Shown here piece after piece: positions 1 through 10,480 of a stretch of 64,000 nucleotides of DNA. The notes beneath the pieces are model-generated. The model was given only the letters and a program-made list of their open reading frames with translations. It made no database searches and was not told the origin of the DNA. Source of the DNA: Aliiruegeria sabulilitoris. GTDB taxonomy: Bacteria > Pseudomonadota > Alphaproteobacteria > Rhodobacterales > Rhodobacteraceae. The first letter of the stretch is position 1; each line of letters opens with the position of its first letter. Both the position numbers and the translations under genes were made by a program. The stretch lies in contig NZ_LOAS01000012.1 of the NCBI RefSeq assembly GCF_001558155.1, positions 1 through 64,000 of the forward strand, read 5' to 3'.

Positions 1-2
1 AA

Positions 3-74
3 GACAAGGCACGGCGCCTTGGTCCGGACTCGCTGGAGCCGAAGCGGGTCAAGTACAAGAAGTTTACCCGCTAG
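3..74 (+). CDS. C-terminal end of an unidentified protein (5' partial)
   Basis: An open frame enters from the left edge and stops with TAG at 72-74, giving 23 residues ending in VKYKKFTR. The stop is followed 33 bases later by a strong hairpin (108-132), which fits the end of a transcription unit. The basic tail is not enough to name a family. It may be chance, but the terminator just behind it makes a real gene end more likely. Confidence 0.35.
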   Translation, partial: DKARRLGPDSLEPKRVKYKKFTR

Positions 75-107
75 ACCGGCCAGCTCTCGCCTCTCGCATC
101 AATGGGC

Positions 108-132
108 CCACCCTCCCTCAGTGGGAGGGTGG
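108..132. terminator. Hairpin terminator between convergent genes
   Basis: A perfect 10-bp stem (108-117 with 123-132) closes a 5-base loop TCAGT. It lies between the end of the plus-strand fragment and the end of the minus-strand enolase-superfamily gene, so it can serve both directions. There is no long T tract on either side. Confidence 0.65.
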
Positions 133-166
133 CCGCGCTGTGCCGGGCGAACGGCGCTTCCCTGCC

Positions 167-1264
167 TTACGGACGTCTTGCTTCGAAAGGCTCGAGCTTT
201 TCCCAGACAAAGCGAACACCGGTTCCGGGTTCGTCGGGCGCGACGGCCATGTGGTCTTCGATCACGAGGGGGCGGGTTGTATATTCGTCGATCGGGAAGG
301 AATGGACTTCCAGCCAGCCGGCATTCGGCTGCGCGCTCAGCAGGCTGACATTTAGTTCCTGCATCCCGTGGCTGCAGACCGGCAGGCCGTATTTCCGGCT
401 CATCTCGGCCACCTGAAGGAAGGCCGTCACGCCGCCGCAATTGCCCGTGTCGGGCATGATGTAGGACAGCGCGGACTCCTCGAAGGCCAGTTCGAACTCG
501 ATCATGGTGTGCAGGTTCTCGCCGGCGGAGAGCGGGTGGCCGGTGGCTTCGGCAATGCGGGCGTAACCCTTGTAGTCGTCGGGGATGATCGGCTCTTCGA
601 ACCAGGTGAGATCGAAGGGCTTGAAGGCGTTGGCTGCAGCGATCCCGCGTTCGACATCCATGGAGTAGTTCGCGTCGACCATGAAGGCGGTGTCCGGCCC
701 GATATGGTCCCGAACCGCGCTCACACGCTCGACATCTTCCGCCAGTGTCGGTTGGCCAACCTTGATTTTCACCGCGTTCAGGCCGCGATCCAGGTAGCCC
801 TGGATATTCTGAAGCAGCTTCGGAATCGGGAAGTTCAGATCGATCCCGCCGCCATAGGCGCGGCAACGGTTGGAAGCGCCGCCAGCCATCTTCCAAAGCG
901 GCAGGCCGGCCGCCTGGCAACGCAAATCCCACAGGGCGATATCGACTGCCGAGATCGCGAAGGAGGCGACGCCGCCGCGACCGACATAATGCACATGCCA
1001 CTGCATCTCGTCCCAGAGCTCTTCAACCCCGGAGGCGTCCTTGCCGGTGACGAGCGGCGCGAGATCATGCTCCAGCATCGCCGCGATGGCCCAGCCGCCC
1101 TTGCCGCCGGTATAGGTGTAGCCGGTGCCGACTGTGCCGTCTTCAAGCGTGACGGTGACGGTGATCAGCTCGAAATGGGTGTGCTCACCATGCTTGGCAT
1201 CGAAGAGAACTTCGGCGAGCGGCACGTTGAACAGACGGGTGCGGACGGACTGGATCCTTGCCAT
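167..1264 (-). CDS. Mandelate racemase/muconate lactonizing enzyme family protein
   Basis: This 365-aa enolase-superfamily enzyme probably dehydrates or isomerises a sugar acid in the cytoplasm. An N-terminal capping domain (to about residue 125) is followed by the TIM-barrel domain. Visible catalytic residues are the K166-x-K168 pair, metal ligands D197 (VDAN), E223 (WFEEP) and E249 (AGEN), and H299 in CSHGMQ as a second base. K-x-K plus a distal His is the arrangement of the mandelate racemase subgroup, which includes galactarate, talarate and gluconate dehydratases. It lies downstream of a TRAP binding protein and a GntR regulator, separated from the binding protein by a terminator-like hairpin. 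Family placement is firm; the substrate is not known. Confidence 0.9.
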   Translation of the reverse strand: MARIQSVRTRLFNVPLAEVLFDAKHGEHTHFELITVTVTLEDGTVGTGYTYTGGKGGWAIAAMLEHDLAPLVTGKDASGVEELWDEMQWHVHYVGRGGVASFAISAVDIALWDLRCQAAGLPLWKMAGGASNRCRAYGGGIDLNFPIPKLLQNIQGYLDRGLNAVKIKVGQPTLAEDVERVSAVRDHIGPDTAFMVDANYSMDVERGIAAANAFKPFDLTWFEEPIIPDDYKGYARIAEATGHPLSAGENLHTMIEFELAFEESALSYIMPDTGNCGGVTAFLQVAEMSRKYGLPVCSHGMQELNVSLLSAQPNAGWLEVHSFPIDEYTTRPLVIEDHMAVAPDEPGTGVRFVWEKLEPFEARRP

Positions 1265-1366
1265 TCCGATCTCCTGATGGATTCGTGCGAAACCGGTTCG
1301 ACGTCAGGCGCTGCCGTTCGGGCAAAGGTCGCGCAACGGACACAACGGTTCCGGCAGGGGGGGGAC

Positions 1367-1409
1367 TCAAATAAAGACAGCTCCCCCGGCGAGGAATGCC
1401 AGGGGAGCC
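1367..1409 (-). terminator. Terminator or attenuator between dctP and the enolase-family gene
   Basis: Read on the minus strand, a 7-bp stem GCTCCCC/GGGGAGC (1402-1408 with 1380-1386) is followed by the T-rich run TGTCTTTATTT. The hairpin follows the TRAP binding-protein gene directly and would lower, or stop, read-through into the enolase-family gene. Confidence 0.55.
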
Positions 1410-1425
1410 AAGGGGTTCAGAGAGA

Positions 1426-2445
1426 TCAGTCGCTGAGGCCGATCCGCTTCAGGAAGGTCTTGTGGCTTTCAACCATGCTGGCGGCTTCGGGGGTCTTCTT
1501 GGCCCACTCGTCCCAGGCAGACTTGGCGGCTTCACGGAAGGCCGCGCGGTCTTCGGCTGACCAGTCGTACAACGTCACGCCTTTTTCCGCGACCTTGCTG
1601 ATGGCTTCGCCATTTTCCACGATGGTGACCATCACGTAATCCGCCATCAGCTTCTTGTGCGCGGTTTCGATGATGCGCTGCTGCGACGGAGAGAGGCCTT
1701 CCCATACATCGGTACGGCAAGCGAGCTGGTCCGAGGACATCGAGTGGAAGCCCGGATAGGTCGTGTGCTTGGCGATGTCGTAGATGCCGAGCGAGGTGTT
1801 CACGGCGAGCGTCGAGGCGTCGGCACCGTCGATAATCCCGGTTTCAAGCGCGGTGAAGATCTCGGTGAAGTCCATCACGATCGGCGAGGCGCCGAGCGAC
1901 TGGAAGATCTCGGTTTCCATGCCCGGGGGCGAGCGGAATTTCCAGCCTTTCACGGATTCGATGCCCGGAAGCGGCTTGGAGGAGTTCAGCGATTCCTGGC
2001 CACCGACCTGCGCGCCGACGAAATGCATGTTGTAAGGCGCATAAAGCTCGTTGATCGCCTCGCGGCCGCCGCCGAAGTTCACCCATGCGAGATATTGCAT
2101 CGCGGTGTCGTAGCCGCCCATCGTGTCCGCCACGAACTGGAAGGCGGGGTTCTTGCCGGTCTGGTAGGAACCGTTGGTCATGTCGCAATCGATGATGCCG
2201 TTCATGGCGGCGTCGAAGGTTTCGGCGGAAGCGACGACGGCCGAGGAATAGAACATCTCGATCTCGATCGCGCCATCCGACATGACCTGGACGTCATCGA
2301 CGAAATTGGCAAGCAGCCGGCCTTGCGTCGTGTTGGTGCCCTGGTGCGTCTGGATGCGCAGGGTGATGTCGGCAGCGGTGGCGGCGGATGCCATAAGACC
2401 GAGCGTAAGGGCCGTGGTCACGGCCAGTTTATTGGACAGTTTCAC
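1426..2445 (-). CDS. TRAP transporter solute-binding protein (DctP family), orphan
   Basis: This periplasmic binding protein of 339 aa starts with GTG, with AAGGA seven bases upstream. A Sec signal peptide with cleavage near ATAA-DITL is followed by the DctP fold. The family landmarks are present: GWKFRSPPG, which holds the arginine that salt-bridges an organic-acid carboxylate, and GIIDGADAS. No DctQ or DctM membrane subunit lies next to it, so it must use a membrane pair encoded elsewhere. The neighbours, a GntR regulator and two enolase-superfamily enzymes, suggest a sugar acid such as an aldarate or aldonate as ligand. That substrate is inference from context only. Confidence 0.9.
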   Translation of the reverse strand: MKLSNKLAVTTALTLGLMASAATAADITLRIQTHQGTNTTQGRLLANFVDDVQVMSDGAIEIEMFYSSAVVASAETFDAAMNGIIDCDMTNGSYQTGKNPAFQFVADTMGGYDTAMQYLAWVNFGGGREAINELYAPYNMHFVGAQVGGQESLNSSKPLPGIESVKGWKFRSPPGMETEIFQSLGASPIVMDFTEIFTALETGIIDGADASTLAVNTSLGIYDIAKHTTYPGFHSMSSDQLACRTDVWEGLSPSQQRIIETAHKKLMADYVMVTIVENGEAISKVAEKGVTLYDWSAEDRAAFREAAKSAWDEWAKKTPEAASMVESHKTFLKRIGLSD

Positions 2446-2483
2446 CTGAATTTCCTTTCATGGTGCTGGAAGATGCAGGTGCC

Positions 2484-2529
2484 CGGACCGGAGCGGTCCG
2501 AACGCCTCCCTTGACCCAAAGTCGGGTCA
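2484..2529. promoter_or_regulatory. Two palindromes upstream of the orphan dctP
   Basis: The 210-bp stretch between the GntR gene and dctP holds CGGACCG-GAG-CGGTCCG (2484-2500, perfect 7-bp arms) and TGACCC-N6-GGGTCA (2512-2529, perfect 6-bp arms). The first could be a leader hairpin about 40 bases before the start codon; the second resembles an operator. No clear promoter boxes were picked out. Confidence 0.35.
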
Positions 2530-2655
2530 GTCTTTACCCGGGAAACGCATATGGTCTCCCTCCCCTCGATCGGCGCGCCGCCAGATCGAAACGTCCCACC
2601 GGGCAATTGTGTGGCCGTCGCGCGTGGCACGGTATGGTAGCCGTAGCGCCGCATC

Positions 2656-3318
2656 TCAGGCCGATTTCGCTGTTGTATGTTCGACGGGGTCCGTCAGGTT
2701 CCGCAGCAGGTGCTCGCTGATAAGCCTGCGGACGAGTTCTTCGTCCTTGTCCAGCGCAGCATCGACGATGCCCTTGTGCTGTTCGATGTTCTTGGGAACC
2801 CAGTAGAAGCCGCTGTCGCTCGTGATCAACTGCTGGCGGAAGCGGTAATAGACCGCCAGATGCGTCTGCTTGAGAACCTCATTTCCGCAGCCGCCGATCA
2901 GGGTTCGGTGGAAGTCCAGCTCCGCGCGCACCCACAGCGACAGCAGTTCCGCAGAAGGCTCGCCAACGTGAACGCGCGACTCGATATGGCCAAGGGCGTG
3001 ATGCGCCGCCGAGAGCCGTGCTTCCCATTCGACGGAGCTGTTGCGGATGGACAGGCTCGCGCCTTCGCATTCCAGAATGATCCGGAATTGAGTCAGCTCG
3101 TTCTGCAACTGGAAAGATTGTTCCGGCAGCCGGAACCCGCGCTGCTCCTGGAAATCCACCAGCCCCACGGTCGAGAGTCGCAACAGGATCTCCCGCATTG
3201 TTGTGGCCGAGACGCTGTATTCCGAGCGCAGTTGTTCGGCGCGAAGCCGTTGCCCGGGGGCGAACTCTCCGCTCACAACCCGGTCGCGCATGCGCTCGAA
3301 GAGGCCTTCGGTTTCCAA
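2656..3318 (-). CDS. GntR-family transcriptional regulator, FCD domain
   Basis: A 220-aa cytoplasmic repressor or activator. The N-terminal winged helix (residues about 5-70) has the GntR pattern MREILLRLSTVGLVDFQEQRG, and the C-terminal all-helical FCD domain (about 80-205) binds a carboxylate ligand in this family. The start is TTG with GGGAGG seven bases before it. It is the first gene on the minus strand, ahead of the orphan dctP, and is divergent from the second enolase-superfamily gene, with the shared intergenic region carrying palindromes. It probably controls both directions in response to a sugar acid. Confidence 0.88.
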   Translation of the reverse strand: METEGLFERMRDRVVSGEFAPGQRLRAEQLRSEYSVSATTMREILLRLSTVGLVDFQEQRGFRLPEQSFQLQNELTQFRIILECEGASLSIRNSSVEWEARLSAAHHALGHIESRVHVGEPSAELLSLWVRAELDFHRTLIGGCGNEVLKQTHLAVYYRFRQQLITSDSGFYWVPKNIEQHKGIVDAALDKDEELVRRLISEHLLRNLTDPVEHTTAKSA

Positions 3319-3476
3319 TATGTTCCTCCCACCGAGTCGAAAATCTCGGATTTCTTTATAATCCCGTGATTTTATCGGAATTCAATAATTTTCTTGAACC
3401 TTGAGAAATTTTCTCTAGCGTGCCGAGCTATCGGGTTGATGCCGCCGCGCGCGGTGGGATCGAATTGGGAGGAGCC
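3319..3476. promoter_or_regulatory. Divergent control region with inverted repeats
   Basis: This AT-rich stretch separates the GntR gene from the plus-strand enolase-family gene. It contains the perfect palindrome GAGAAA-T-TTTCTC (3403-3415) and a longer imperfect inverted repeat, AAAATCTCGGATT (3340-3352) against AATCCCGTGATTTT (3360-3373). Either is a plausible site for the adjacent GntR protein. Confidence 0.45.
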
Positions 3477-4643
3477 ATGAAGATCACCAAAATCACCAGC
3501 CACGTTCTCGGCTATGACATGCCGGAACGGCTGGGATATTCCCAACAGTACTACGACAAGCGCACGGCGCACCTTGTAGAAGTCCAGACAGATGATGGGG
3601 TTACGGGCTGGGGCGAGTGTTTTGGCGCGGGCAGTGTCGCGCTTGCGAACAAGGCCATTGTCGAGCAGGTGATCCAGCCGATGATCCTTGGCATGGACCC
3701 ACTTGATCGCGATGTGATCTGGCACAAGGCCTATAACCTGATGCGCGATCACGGCCAGAAGGGGATGCCGCTGCAATCTCTCTCCGGCGTCGATATCGCG
3801 CTTTGGGATATTGCCGGAAAGATTGCGGGCCTGCCTGTTCACAAGCTCATCGGGGGCGCACATCGCAGCAGCGTCACGGCCTATGGCTATGGCATGATGC
3901 TGCGACCCGAGCCGGTGGCGGAGATGGAGGCGCGTTTCGTCGACGAGGCCGCCGAGATCAAGGCGATGGGCTTCGCGGCCACCAAGATGAAGATCGGCGT
4001 TGGGCCGAAAGATGACGTTCGGCTGGCTGCCGCTGTCCGCAAGGGCGTGGGCGAGGACTTCCGTTTCATGGCCGATGCCAACCATGCCTACACGACCGCG
4101 GATGCCTTCTATGTTGGCCGCGGGTTGGAGGAGCTGGACGCCTATTGGTTCGAAGAGCCGGTCGCCCCGGAAGATCTCGACGGCTATGCCGAACTGCGTG
4201 CGGGTCTCAAGGTCAACATTTCCGGTGGCGAGGTAGAGTTCAACCGCTGGGGCTGGCGGCGCCTGCTGGAGGCGCGCGGGCTCGACATCGCGCAACCCGA
4301 GGTCTGTGCGCTGGGCGGGATTTCCGAATATCTTCGGGTGCTGGCGCTCTGCCACGCGCATTTCACGCCTGTCATCAACCACGTCTGGGGATCTGCGGTC
4401 TCGGTCGCCACGAACCTGCAGCTTCTCGCGGCCATGCCGGCCCTGCCGGGCGGGCTGTTCCCGTGGGAGCCGATGCTGGAATTCGACACGACGGATAACA
4501 AGTTCCGCGACGAGTTGCTGGCCGAACCGCTGGATATCCAGGGGCAGGTGAAGCGCAATGACGGCAGGGTGACGATCCCGCAGGGACCGGGGCTTGGCAT
4601 CGTGCCTGACCGCGCGTTCATCGATCGGTTCAGGATCGCCTAG
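3477..4643 (+). CDS. Enolase-superfamily enzyme, possible galactarolactone cycloisomerase type
   Basis: A 388-aa protein of the mandelate racemase/muconate lactonizing enzyme family. I chose ATG 3477, preceded by GGGAGGAG, over the in-frame GTG at 3420, because the family N-terminus MKITKI starts there. Catalytic residues visible are K170-M-K172, metal ligands D200 (MADAN), E226 (WFEEP) and E252 (GGEVE), and a histidine H302 in INHVWGS. The NHVWGS-type end of the barrel recalls D-galactarolactone cycloisomerase-like members. It is divergent from the GntR/dctP/enolase-family unit, so the two enzymes probably act in one sugar-acid pathway. Family is firm; the exact reaction is a guess. Confidence 0.88.
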   Translation: MKITKITSHVLGYDMPERLGYSQQYYDKRTAHLVEVQTDDGVTGWGECFGAGSVALANKAIVEQVIQPMILGMDPLDRDVIWHKAYNLMRDHGQKGMPLQSLSGVDIALWDIAGKIAGLPVHKLIGGAHRSSVTAYGYGMMLRPEPVAEMEARFVDEAAEIKAMGFAATKMKIGVGPKDDVRLAAAVRKGVGEDFRFMADANHAYTTADAFYVGRGLEELDAYWFEEPVAPEDLDGYAELRAGLKVNISGGEVEFNRWGWRRLLEARGLDIAQPEVCALGGISEYLRVLALCHAHFTPVINHVWGSAVSVATNLQLLAAMPALPGGLFPWEPMLEFDTTDNKFRDELLAEPLDIQGQVKRNDGRVTIPQGPGLGIVPDRAFIDRFRIA

Positions 4644-4706
4644 GGTCTGCAAGGCGACTGGCCGCGCGGCAGACGGGAACGTCTTTTGCGGCTTTTAGAC
4701 GAGGCC

Positions 4707-4728
4707 TGGCACCGAAACTGCGGTGCCA
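4707..4728. terminator. Hairpin upstream of the N-ATPase operon
   Basis: A perfect 8-bp stem TGGCACCG/CGGTGCCA (4707-4714 with 4721-4728) closes the loop AAACTG. It sits about 65 bases after the enolase-family stop and 76 before atpD. It could end the upstream transcript or be an operator for the atp promoter. No T tract follows, so the terminator reading is tentative. Confidence 0.4.
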
Positions 4729-4759
4729 ATTGATCTGAATCGTGTTGCTGTCGCTGTGA

Positions 4760-6692
<1,933 letters not shown>

Positions 6693-6696
<4 letters not shown>

Positions 6697-6977
6697 CCGA
6701 CAAGCCCACCCCGCAAGACCCCACTGCGGACGCTGCCCGCCGAACGGTCGAGCGCGAGCGGATCGGGCGCAAGACACCGGAGCCGTCGCTGGGTATCCGG
6801 CTCGGGCAGATCGGCATTCTCGGCTGGGCCATTGTCACGCCGATGCTGCTTGGAGTTGTCCTCGGCCGGGTGGCGGACCGGCATTTCGAGACCGGTGTTT
6901 TCTTTACAGCCCCGGCGATCATGATCGGCGCGGTCATCGGATTTCACGCCGCCTGGAAATGGATGCACAGGCCATGA
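6693..6977 (+). CDS. atpQ: N-ATPase accessory membrane protein AtpQ (AtpI/AtpZ-like)
   Basis: A small protein of 94 aa with a charged N-terminus (to about residue 45) and two hydrophobic segments (about 47-65 and 70-88), ending HAAWKWMHRP. It matches AtpI/AtpZ-type proteins that help assemble the c ring. In N-ATPase operons this gene lies between atpC and atpR, as here. The identification rests on position, size and topology. Confidence 0.82.
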
Positions 6978-7264
6978 CACAGACCCTTGCCACGCTTCCG
7001 CCACTTGCGCTTGCAGCGCTTGGTTTCGCCGCCGGGGTAGCGCTCGGGCTTGTCCATTTCGCGTCGCTCCGCCGGATCGTGACACTCTACCTTTCCGGGA
7101 CCGCGCCGGCGCGCACGCTGGCCCTGCAACTCGTGCGCTTCGCCGTGCTGGTCGCGGCGCTTGCCGCTTTGGCGCGGATCGGCGCGACGCCGCTGCTCGC
7201 GGGCGGGCTCGGGCTGCTGGCGGCACGGACCGTGGTGCTCCGCCGGACCTGCGGGAGAGCATGA
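6974..7264 (+). CDS. atpR: N-ATPase subunit AtpR
   Basis: A 96-aa very hydrophobic protein with three likely membrane helices and conserved arginines (SLRRIV, LQLVRF). AtpR is found only in N-ATPase operons and is thought to interact with the c ring or subunit a through its arginines. The ATG at 6974 overlaps the atpQ stop, and its own stop overlaps the ATG of atpB. A longer in-frame reading upstream is out of frame with atpC and atpQ and is not a real extension. Confidence 0.85.
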   Translation: MTQTLATLPPLALAALGFAAGVALGLVHFASLRRIVTLYLSGTAPARTLALQLVRFAVLVAALAALARIGATPLLAGGLGLLAARTVVLRRTCGRA

Positions 7265-7962
7265 TGGACAATCCGCTGACCGTCGACACGCTTTTTCACG
7301 TAGGCCCGGTCCCGATCACCACGCCGGTGGCGGTGACCTGGGCGCTGATGATAGGGCTGGCGCTGTTCGCGTGGCTTTCCACCCGCCGCCTCGCGCTCGT
7401 GCCCGCCACGCTGCAGACCGTTCTGGAGCTTTTCGTGACCACCGTTGACGGGCAGGTCCACGACACGATGCAACGCGACCCGGCCCCCTTCCGCGAGCTG
7501 ATCGGCACCATCTTCCTGTTCGTGCTGGTTGCCAACTGGAGCGCGGTGCTGCCCGGGGTCGAACCGCCCACCGCCCATATCGAGACCGACGCCGCGCTTG
7601 CCCTGATCGTGTTCGTGGCGACCATCGCCTATGGCATTTCCGGTCGCGGTTGGCGGGGCTACCTTGCCACATTTGCGGAACCCAGCTGGGTGATGATCCC
7701 GCTGAACCTTGTCGAGCAGATCACCCGCACCTTTTCGCTGGTCGTGCGGCTCTTCGGCAACGTGATGAGCGGTGTCTTCGTGGTTGGCATCGTTCTTTCG
7801 CTCGCGGGTCTGTTCCTTCCGATCCCCCTGATGGCGCTCGATCTGCTGACGGGGGCGGTACAGGCCTACATCTTCGCGGTGCTTGCCACCGTCTTCATCG
7901 GTGCCGCTGCCGGGGAAACCCCCGCTGCGGCCGAACCGGACAAGGAGGACATTTCCCCATGA
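7261..7962 (+). CDS. atpB: N-type ATPase subunit a
   Basis: Membrane stator subunit that forms the ion half-channels, 233 aa with five to six hydrophobic segments. The essential arginine lies in VVRLFGNVMSG (near residue 163), matching R210 of the E. coli subunit. ATG 7261 overlaps atpR; the ATG three bases later is an alternative. It ends overlapping atpE. Confidence 0.92.
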   Translation: MMDNPLTVDTLFHVGPVPITTPVAVTWALMIGLALFAWLSTRRLALVPATLQTVLELFVTTVDGQVHDTMQRDPAPFRELIGTIFLFVLVANWSAVLPGVEPPTAHIETDAALALIVFVATIAYGISGRGWRGYLATFAEPSWVMIPLNLVEQITRTFSLVVRLFGNVMSGVFVVGIVLSLAGLFLPIPLMALDLLTGAVQAYIFAVLATVFIGAAAGETPAAAEPDKEDISP

Positions 7963-8207
7963 CTGAAAACATTGTCGAGGTTGTTTCCATCATCGCGGCC
8001 GCACTCGCCGTGGGCTTCGGTGCCATCGGCCCGGCCCTGGGCGAGGGGCGCGCGGTGGCGGCCGCCATGGACGCCATCGCCCGCCAGCCTGAAGCCGCGG
8101 GCACGCTCAGCCGCACCCTCTTCGTCGGGCTTGCCATGATCGAGACGATGGCCATCTACACGCTGGTGATCGCGCTGCTGGTGCTGTTCGCCAACCCGTT
8201 CGTGTGA
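7959..8207 (+). CDS. atpE: N-type ATPase subunit c, double-carboxylate rotor subunit
   Basis: Rotor-ring hairpin of 82 aa with two membrane helices joined by the polar loop ARQPE (41-45). The ion-binding carboxylate is E62 in MIETMAIY. A second glutamate, E29 (ALGEGRA), stands exactly 33 residues earlier, where the Na+-binding Ilyobacter ring has Gln32 against Glu65. T63 and Y67 match Ser66 and Tyr70 of that Na+ site. N-ATPases were proposed from sequence to pump Na+, while biochemical work on a Burkholderia N-ATPase ring found H+ specificity. The ion here is therefore open. Confidence 0.95.
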   Translation: MTENIVEVVSIIAAALAVGFGAIGPALGEGRAVAAAMDAIARQPEAAGTLSRTLFVGLAMIETMAIYTLVIALLVLFANPFV

Positions 8208-8220
8208 TGGGCCGCGTGCC

Positions 8221-8955
8221 ATGACCATCGATTGGTGGACACTGGGCCTGCAGACCGTCAATCTGGTCGTCCTGGTCTGGATTCTGGCGCGGTTCCTGTT
8301 CCGTCCGGTCAGCCGGATCATTGCCGAGCGGCGGGCGGCGGCCCACGCGGCGCTCGACGAGGCCGATGCCGCCCGGCGGCTGGCGGAGGCCGCCCGTGAC
8401 GAGGCCAGAGCCGCGGCGGAGAAGACCGAGGCTTTGCGCGCGCAGGTCCTCGCCACGGCGCGGGAGGAGGCTACCAGCGAGACCCGCCGCCTGTTGAACG
8501 AGGCCCGCACCGCCACGGACCTTCTGCGCGCCGAAGGGGCGTCGGAGCTGGAGCGCATGCGCCGCGAGCAACAGCGTGCATTGTCGCGCGAAGCCGGCGA
8601 ACTGGCCGCCGACATCGCCGGGAAACTGCTCGACCGCCTGCCGGACAGTGCGCGGATCTCGGGGTTTGTCGGTGGTCTCGCCGAAGCGGTCGCGGCGCTT
8701 CCGGAGGCGTCACGCCGGGATCTCGGCGCTGGCGGGACGGTCCGGCTTCGGGCCGCCCGCGATCTGACCGGGACCGAACGCACCCTGCTGGAGCAAAGCT
8801 TGAAGGACGCGCTGGGCCATGCGCCGAAGCTCCACATCGAGATCGATCCCGGCCTGATCGCCGGGCTCGAAATCGTCGGGCCCCATGCGATCGTGCGCAA
8901 CCACCTGCGCGCCGATCTCGACCGCATCAGGGAGGAGATGGCCGACAATGGCTGA
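8221..8955 (+). CDS. atpF: N-type ATPase subunit b, extended
   Basis: Peripheral-stalk subunit of 244 aa. One N-terminal membrane helix (about residues 8-26, [14 protein letters not shown]) is followed by a long Ala/Glu/Arg-rich coiled coil (35-145). A C-terminal globular part (about 150-244) is absent from ordinary b subunits of about 160 residues. N-ATPase operons lack atpH (delta), and the extended b subunit is thought to replace it. The gene follows atpE after 13 bases and overlaps atpA by eight. Confidence 0.92.
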   Translation: MTIDWWTLGLQTVNLVVLVWILARFLFRPVSRIIAERRAAAHAALDEADAARRLAEAARDEARAAAEKTEALRAQVLATAREEATSETRRLLNEARTATDLLRAEGASELERMRREQQRALSREAGELAADIAGKLLDRLPDSARISGFVGGLAEAVAALPEASRRDLGAGGTVRLRAARDLTGTERTLLEQSLKDALGHAPKLHIEIDPGLIAGLEIVGPHAIVRNHLRADLDRIREEMADNG

Positions 8956-10480
8956 CCATCTCTCCCACGCAGAATGGCTCGAACAGCACCGTGCCGCACT
9001 GGCGCGGACCCGCCTCGCCCCGCAGGCCGAGGCGGTGGGACGGGTCACGCAGGTGGCCGACGGGATCGCGCGTATTTCCGGCCTTCCCGACGCCGTTCTC
9101 GGCGCCCTGCTGCGCTTCGAAAACGGCCTGTTCGGTTTTGCCCATGGGCTCGGCGTGGGGGAGATCGACGCCGTGGTCCTCGACGAGACCAGCGCCGTCG
9201 AGGCCGGCCAGAAGGTCACGGATACCGGCGACGTTCTGCGCGTTCCGGTAGGAGAGGCGTTGCTTGGCCGCGTCCTCGACCCGCTGGGGCGGCCGCTCGA
9301 TGGCGGATCGCCGCTTGCGGAGGCGCCGCGCCTGCCGATCGAACGCCCCGCGCCCGCGATCATCGCCCGGGACTATGTCTCACAACCGTTGGAGACCGGT
9401 ATTCTTGTCGTCGACAGCCTGTTCGCCATCGGGCGCGGGCAGCGCGAACTCATCGTTGGCGACCGCGCCACCGGAAAGACCTCGCTGGCTGTGGATACGA
9501 TCATCAACCAGAAGAGATCGGATGTCGTCTGCGTCTATGTCGCCGTCGGCCAACCCGCGACGGCGGTCGAGAGGGTGATCGCGGCGGTGGGCGAACATGG
9601 TGCGCCGGAACGCTGCATCTTCGTTGTCGGCGGGGCCGCCGCGGCGCCGGGCCTGCAATGGATCGCGCCGTTTTCCGGCATGACGATGGCCGAGTATTTC
9701 CGTGACCGCGGACGGCACGCGCTGATTGTCATCGACGACCTTACACATCACGCGGGCACGCATCGGGAACTGGCGCTGCTGACCCGTGAGCCGCCCGGAC
9801 GCGAGGCCTATCCGGGCGACATCTTCTACCTGCATGCGCGCCTGCTCGAACGGGCCGCGAAACTTGCGCCGCAGCAGGGTGGCGGGTCGCTCACTGCACT
9901 GCCCATAGCCGAGACGGACGCGGGCAACCTGTCGGGCTATATTCCAACCAATCTGATCTCCATCACCGACGGGCAGATCGTGCTCGACACCCGCCTGTTT
10001 GCCGCCAACCAGCGCCCGGCGGTGGACGTTGGCCTCTCGGTCAGCCGCGTCGGCGGCAAGGCACAGTCGTCGGCTCTGCGCGAGGTCTCTGGCCGGGTAC
10101 GTCTCGATTACGCGCAATTCCAGGAGCTGGAGATGTTCACCCGCTTCGGCGGTATCTCCAACGCGCGGGTCATGGCCCAGATCGCGCGCGGTCAGCGCAT
10201 TCGGGCGCTGCTCACCCAGCCCCGCTATTCCGCCTTGCGACTGTCCGATCAGGTCGCGCTGCTCGCCGGGTTGATGGACGGGGCGCTTGACGGCGTGCAG
10301 CCTGCTGCCATTCCCAAGCTGCGCGCATCCGTGGAAGGCTGGCTGGACACGCATGCGCCGGACGCGGTGGCCGCCCTTCAGTCCTCTGCCGCGCTCACCC
10401 CCGAGTTGCGCGGCGCCCTGATAGCCGCCGTCACCACACTTGCCAAAAGCCTTGGCCAGAAGGCGAAGGGGGCGGGATGA
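8948..10480 (+). CDS. atpA: N-type ATPase subunit alpha
   Basis: Non-catalytic nucleotide-binding subunit, 510 aa. ATG 8948 lies inside the end of atpF; the upstream in-frame extension reads through atpF sequence and is not used. The P-loop GDRATGKTS is at 171-179, with alanine where housekeeping alpha subunits usually have glutamine. The arginine finger lies in [12 protein letters not shown]. The C-terminal helical domain is complete. The stop overlaps the atpG start by four bases. Confidence 0.95.
   Translation: MADHLSHAEWLEQHRAALARTRLAPQAEAVGRVTQVADGIARISGLPDAVLGALLRFENGLFGFAHGLGVGEIDAVVLDETSAVEAGQKVTDTGDVLRVPVGEALLGRVLDPLGRPLDGGSPLAEAPRLPIERPAPAIIARDYVSQPLETGILVVDSLFAIGRGQRELIVGDRATGKTSLAVDTIINQKRSDVVCVYVAVGQPATAVERVIAAVGEHGAPERCIFVVGGAAAAPGLQWIAPFSGMTMAEYFRDRGRHALIVIDDLTHHAGTHRELALLTREPPGREAYPGDIFYLHARLLERAAKLAPQQGGGSLTALPIAETDAGNLSGYIPTNLISITDGQIVLDTRLFAANQRPAVDVGLSVSRVGGKAQSSALREVSGRVRLDYAQFQELEMFTRFGGISNARVMAQIARGQRIRALLTQPRYSALRLSDQVALLAGLMDGALDGVQPAAIPKLRASVEGWLDTHAPDAVAALQSSAALTPELRGALIAAVTTLAKSLGQKAKGAG

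Noticed and set aside
1357-1364. Run of eight G, considered as a phase-variable tract.
   Set aside because: It lies in an intergenic leader, not in a coding frame or between promoter boxes that I could identify, and one run is weak evidence.
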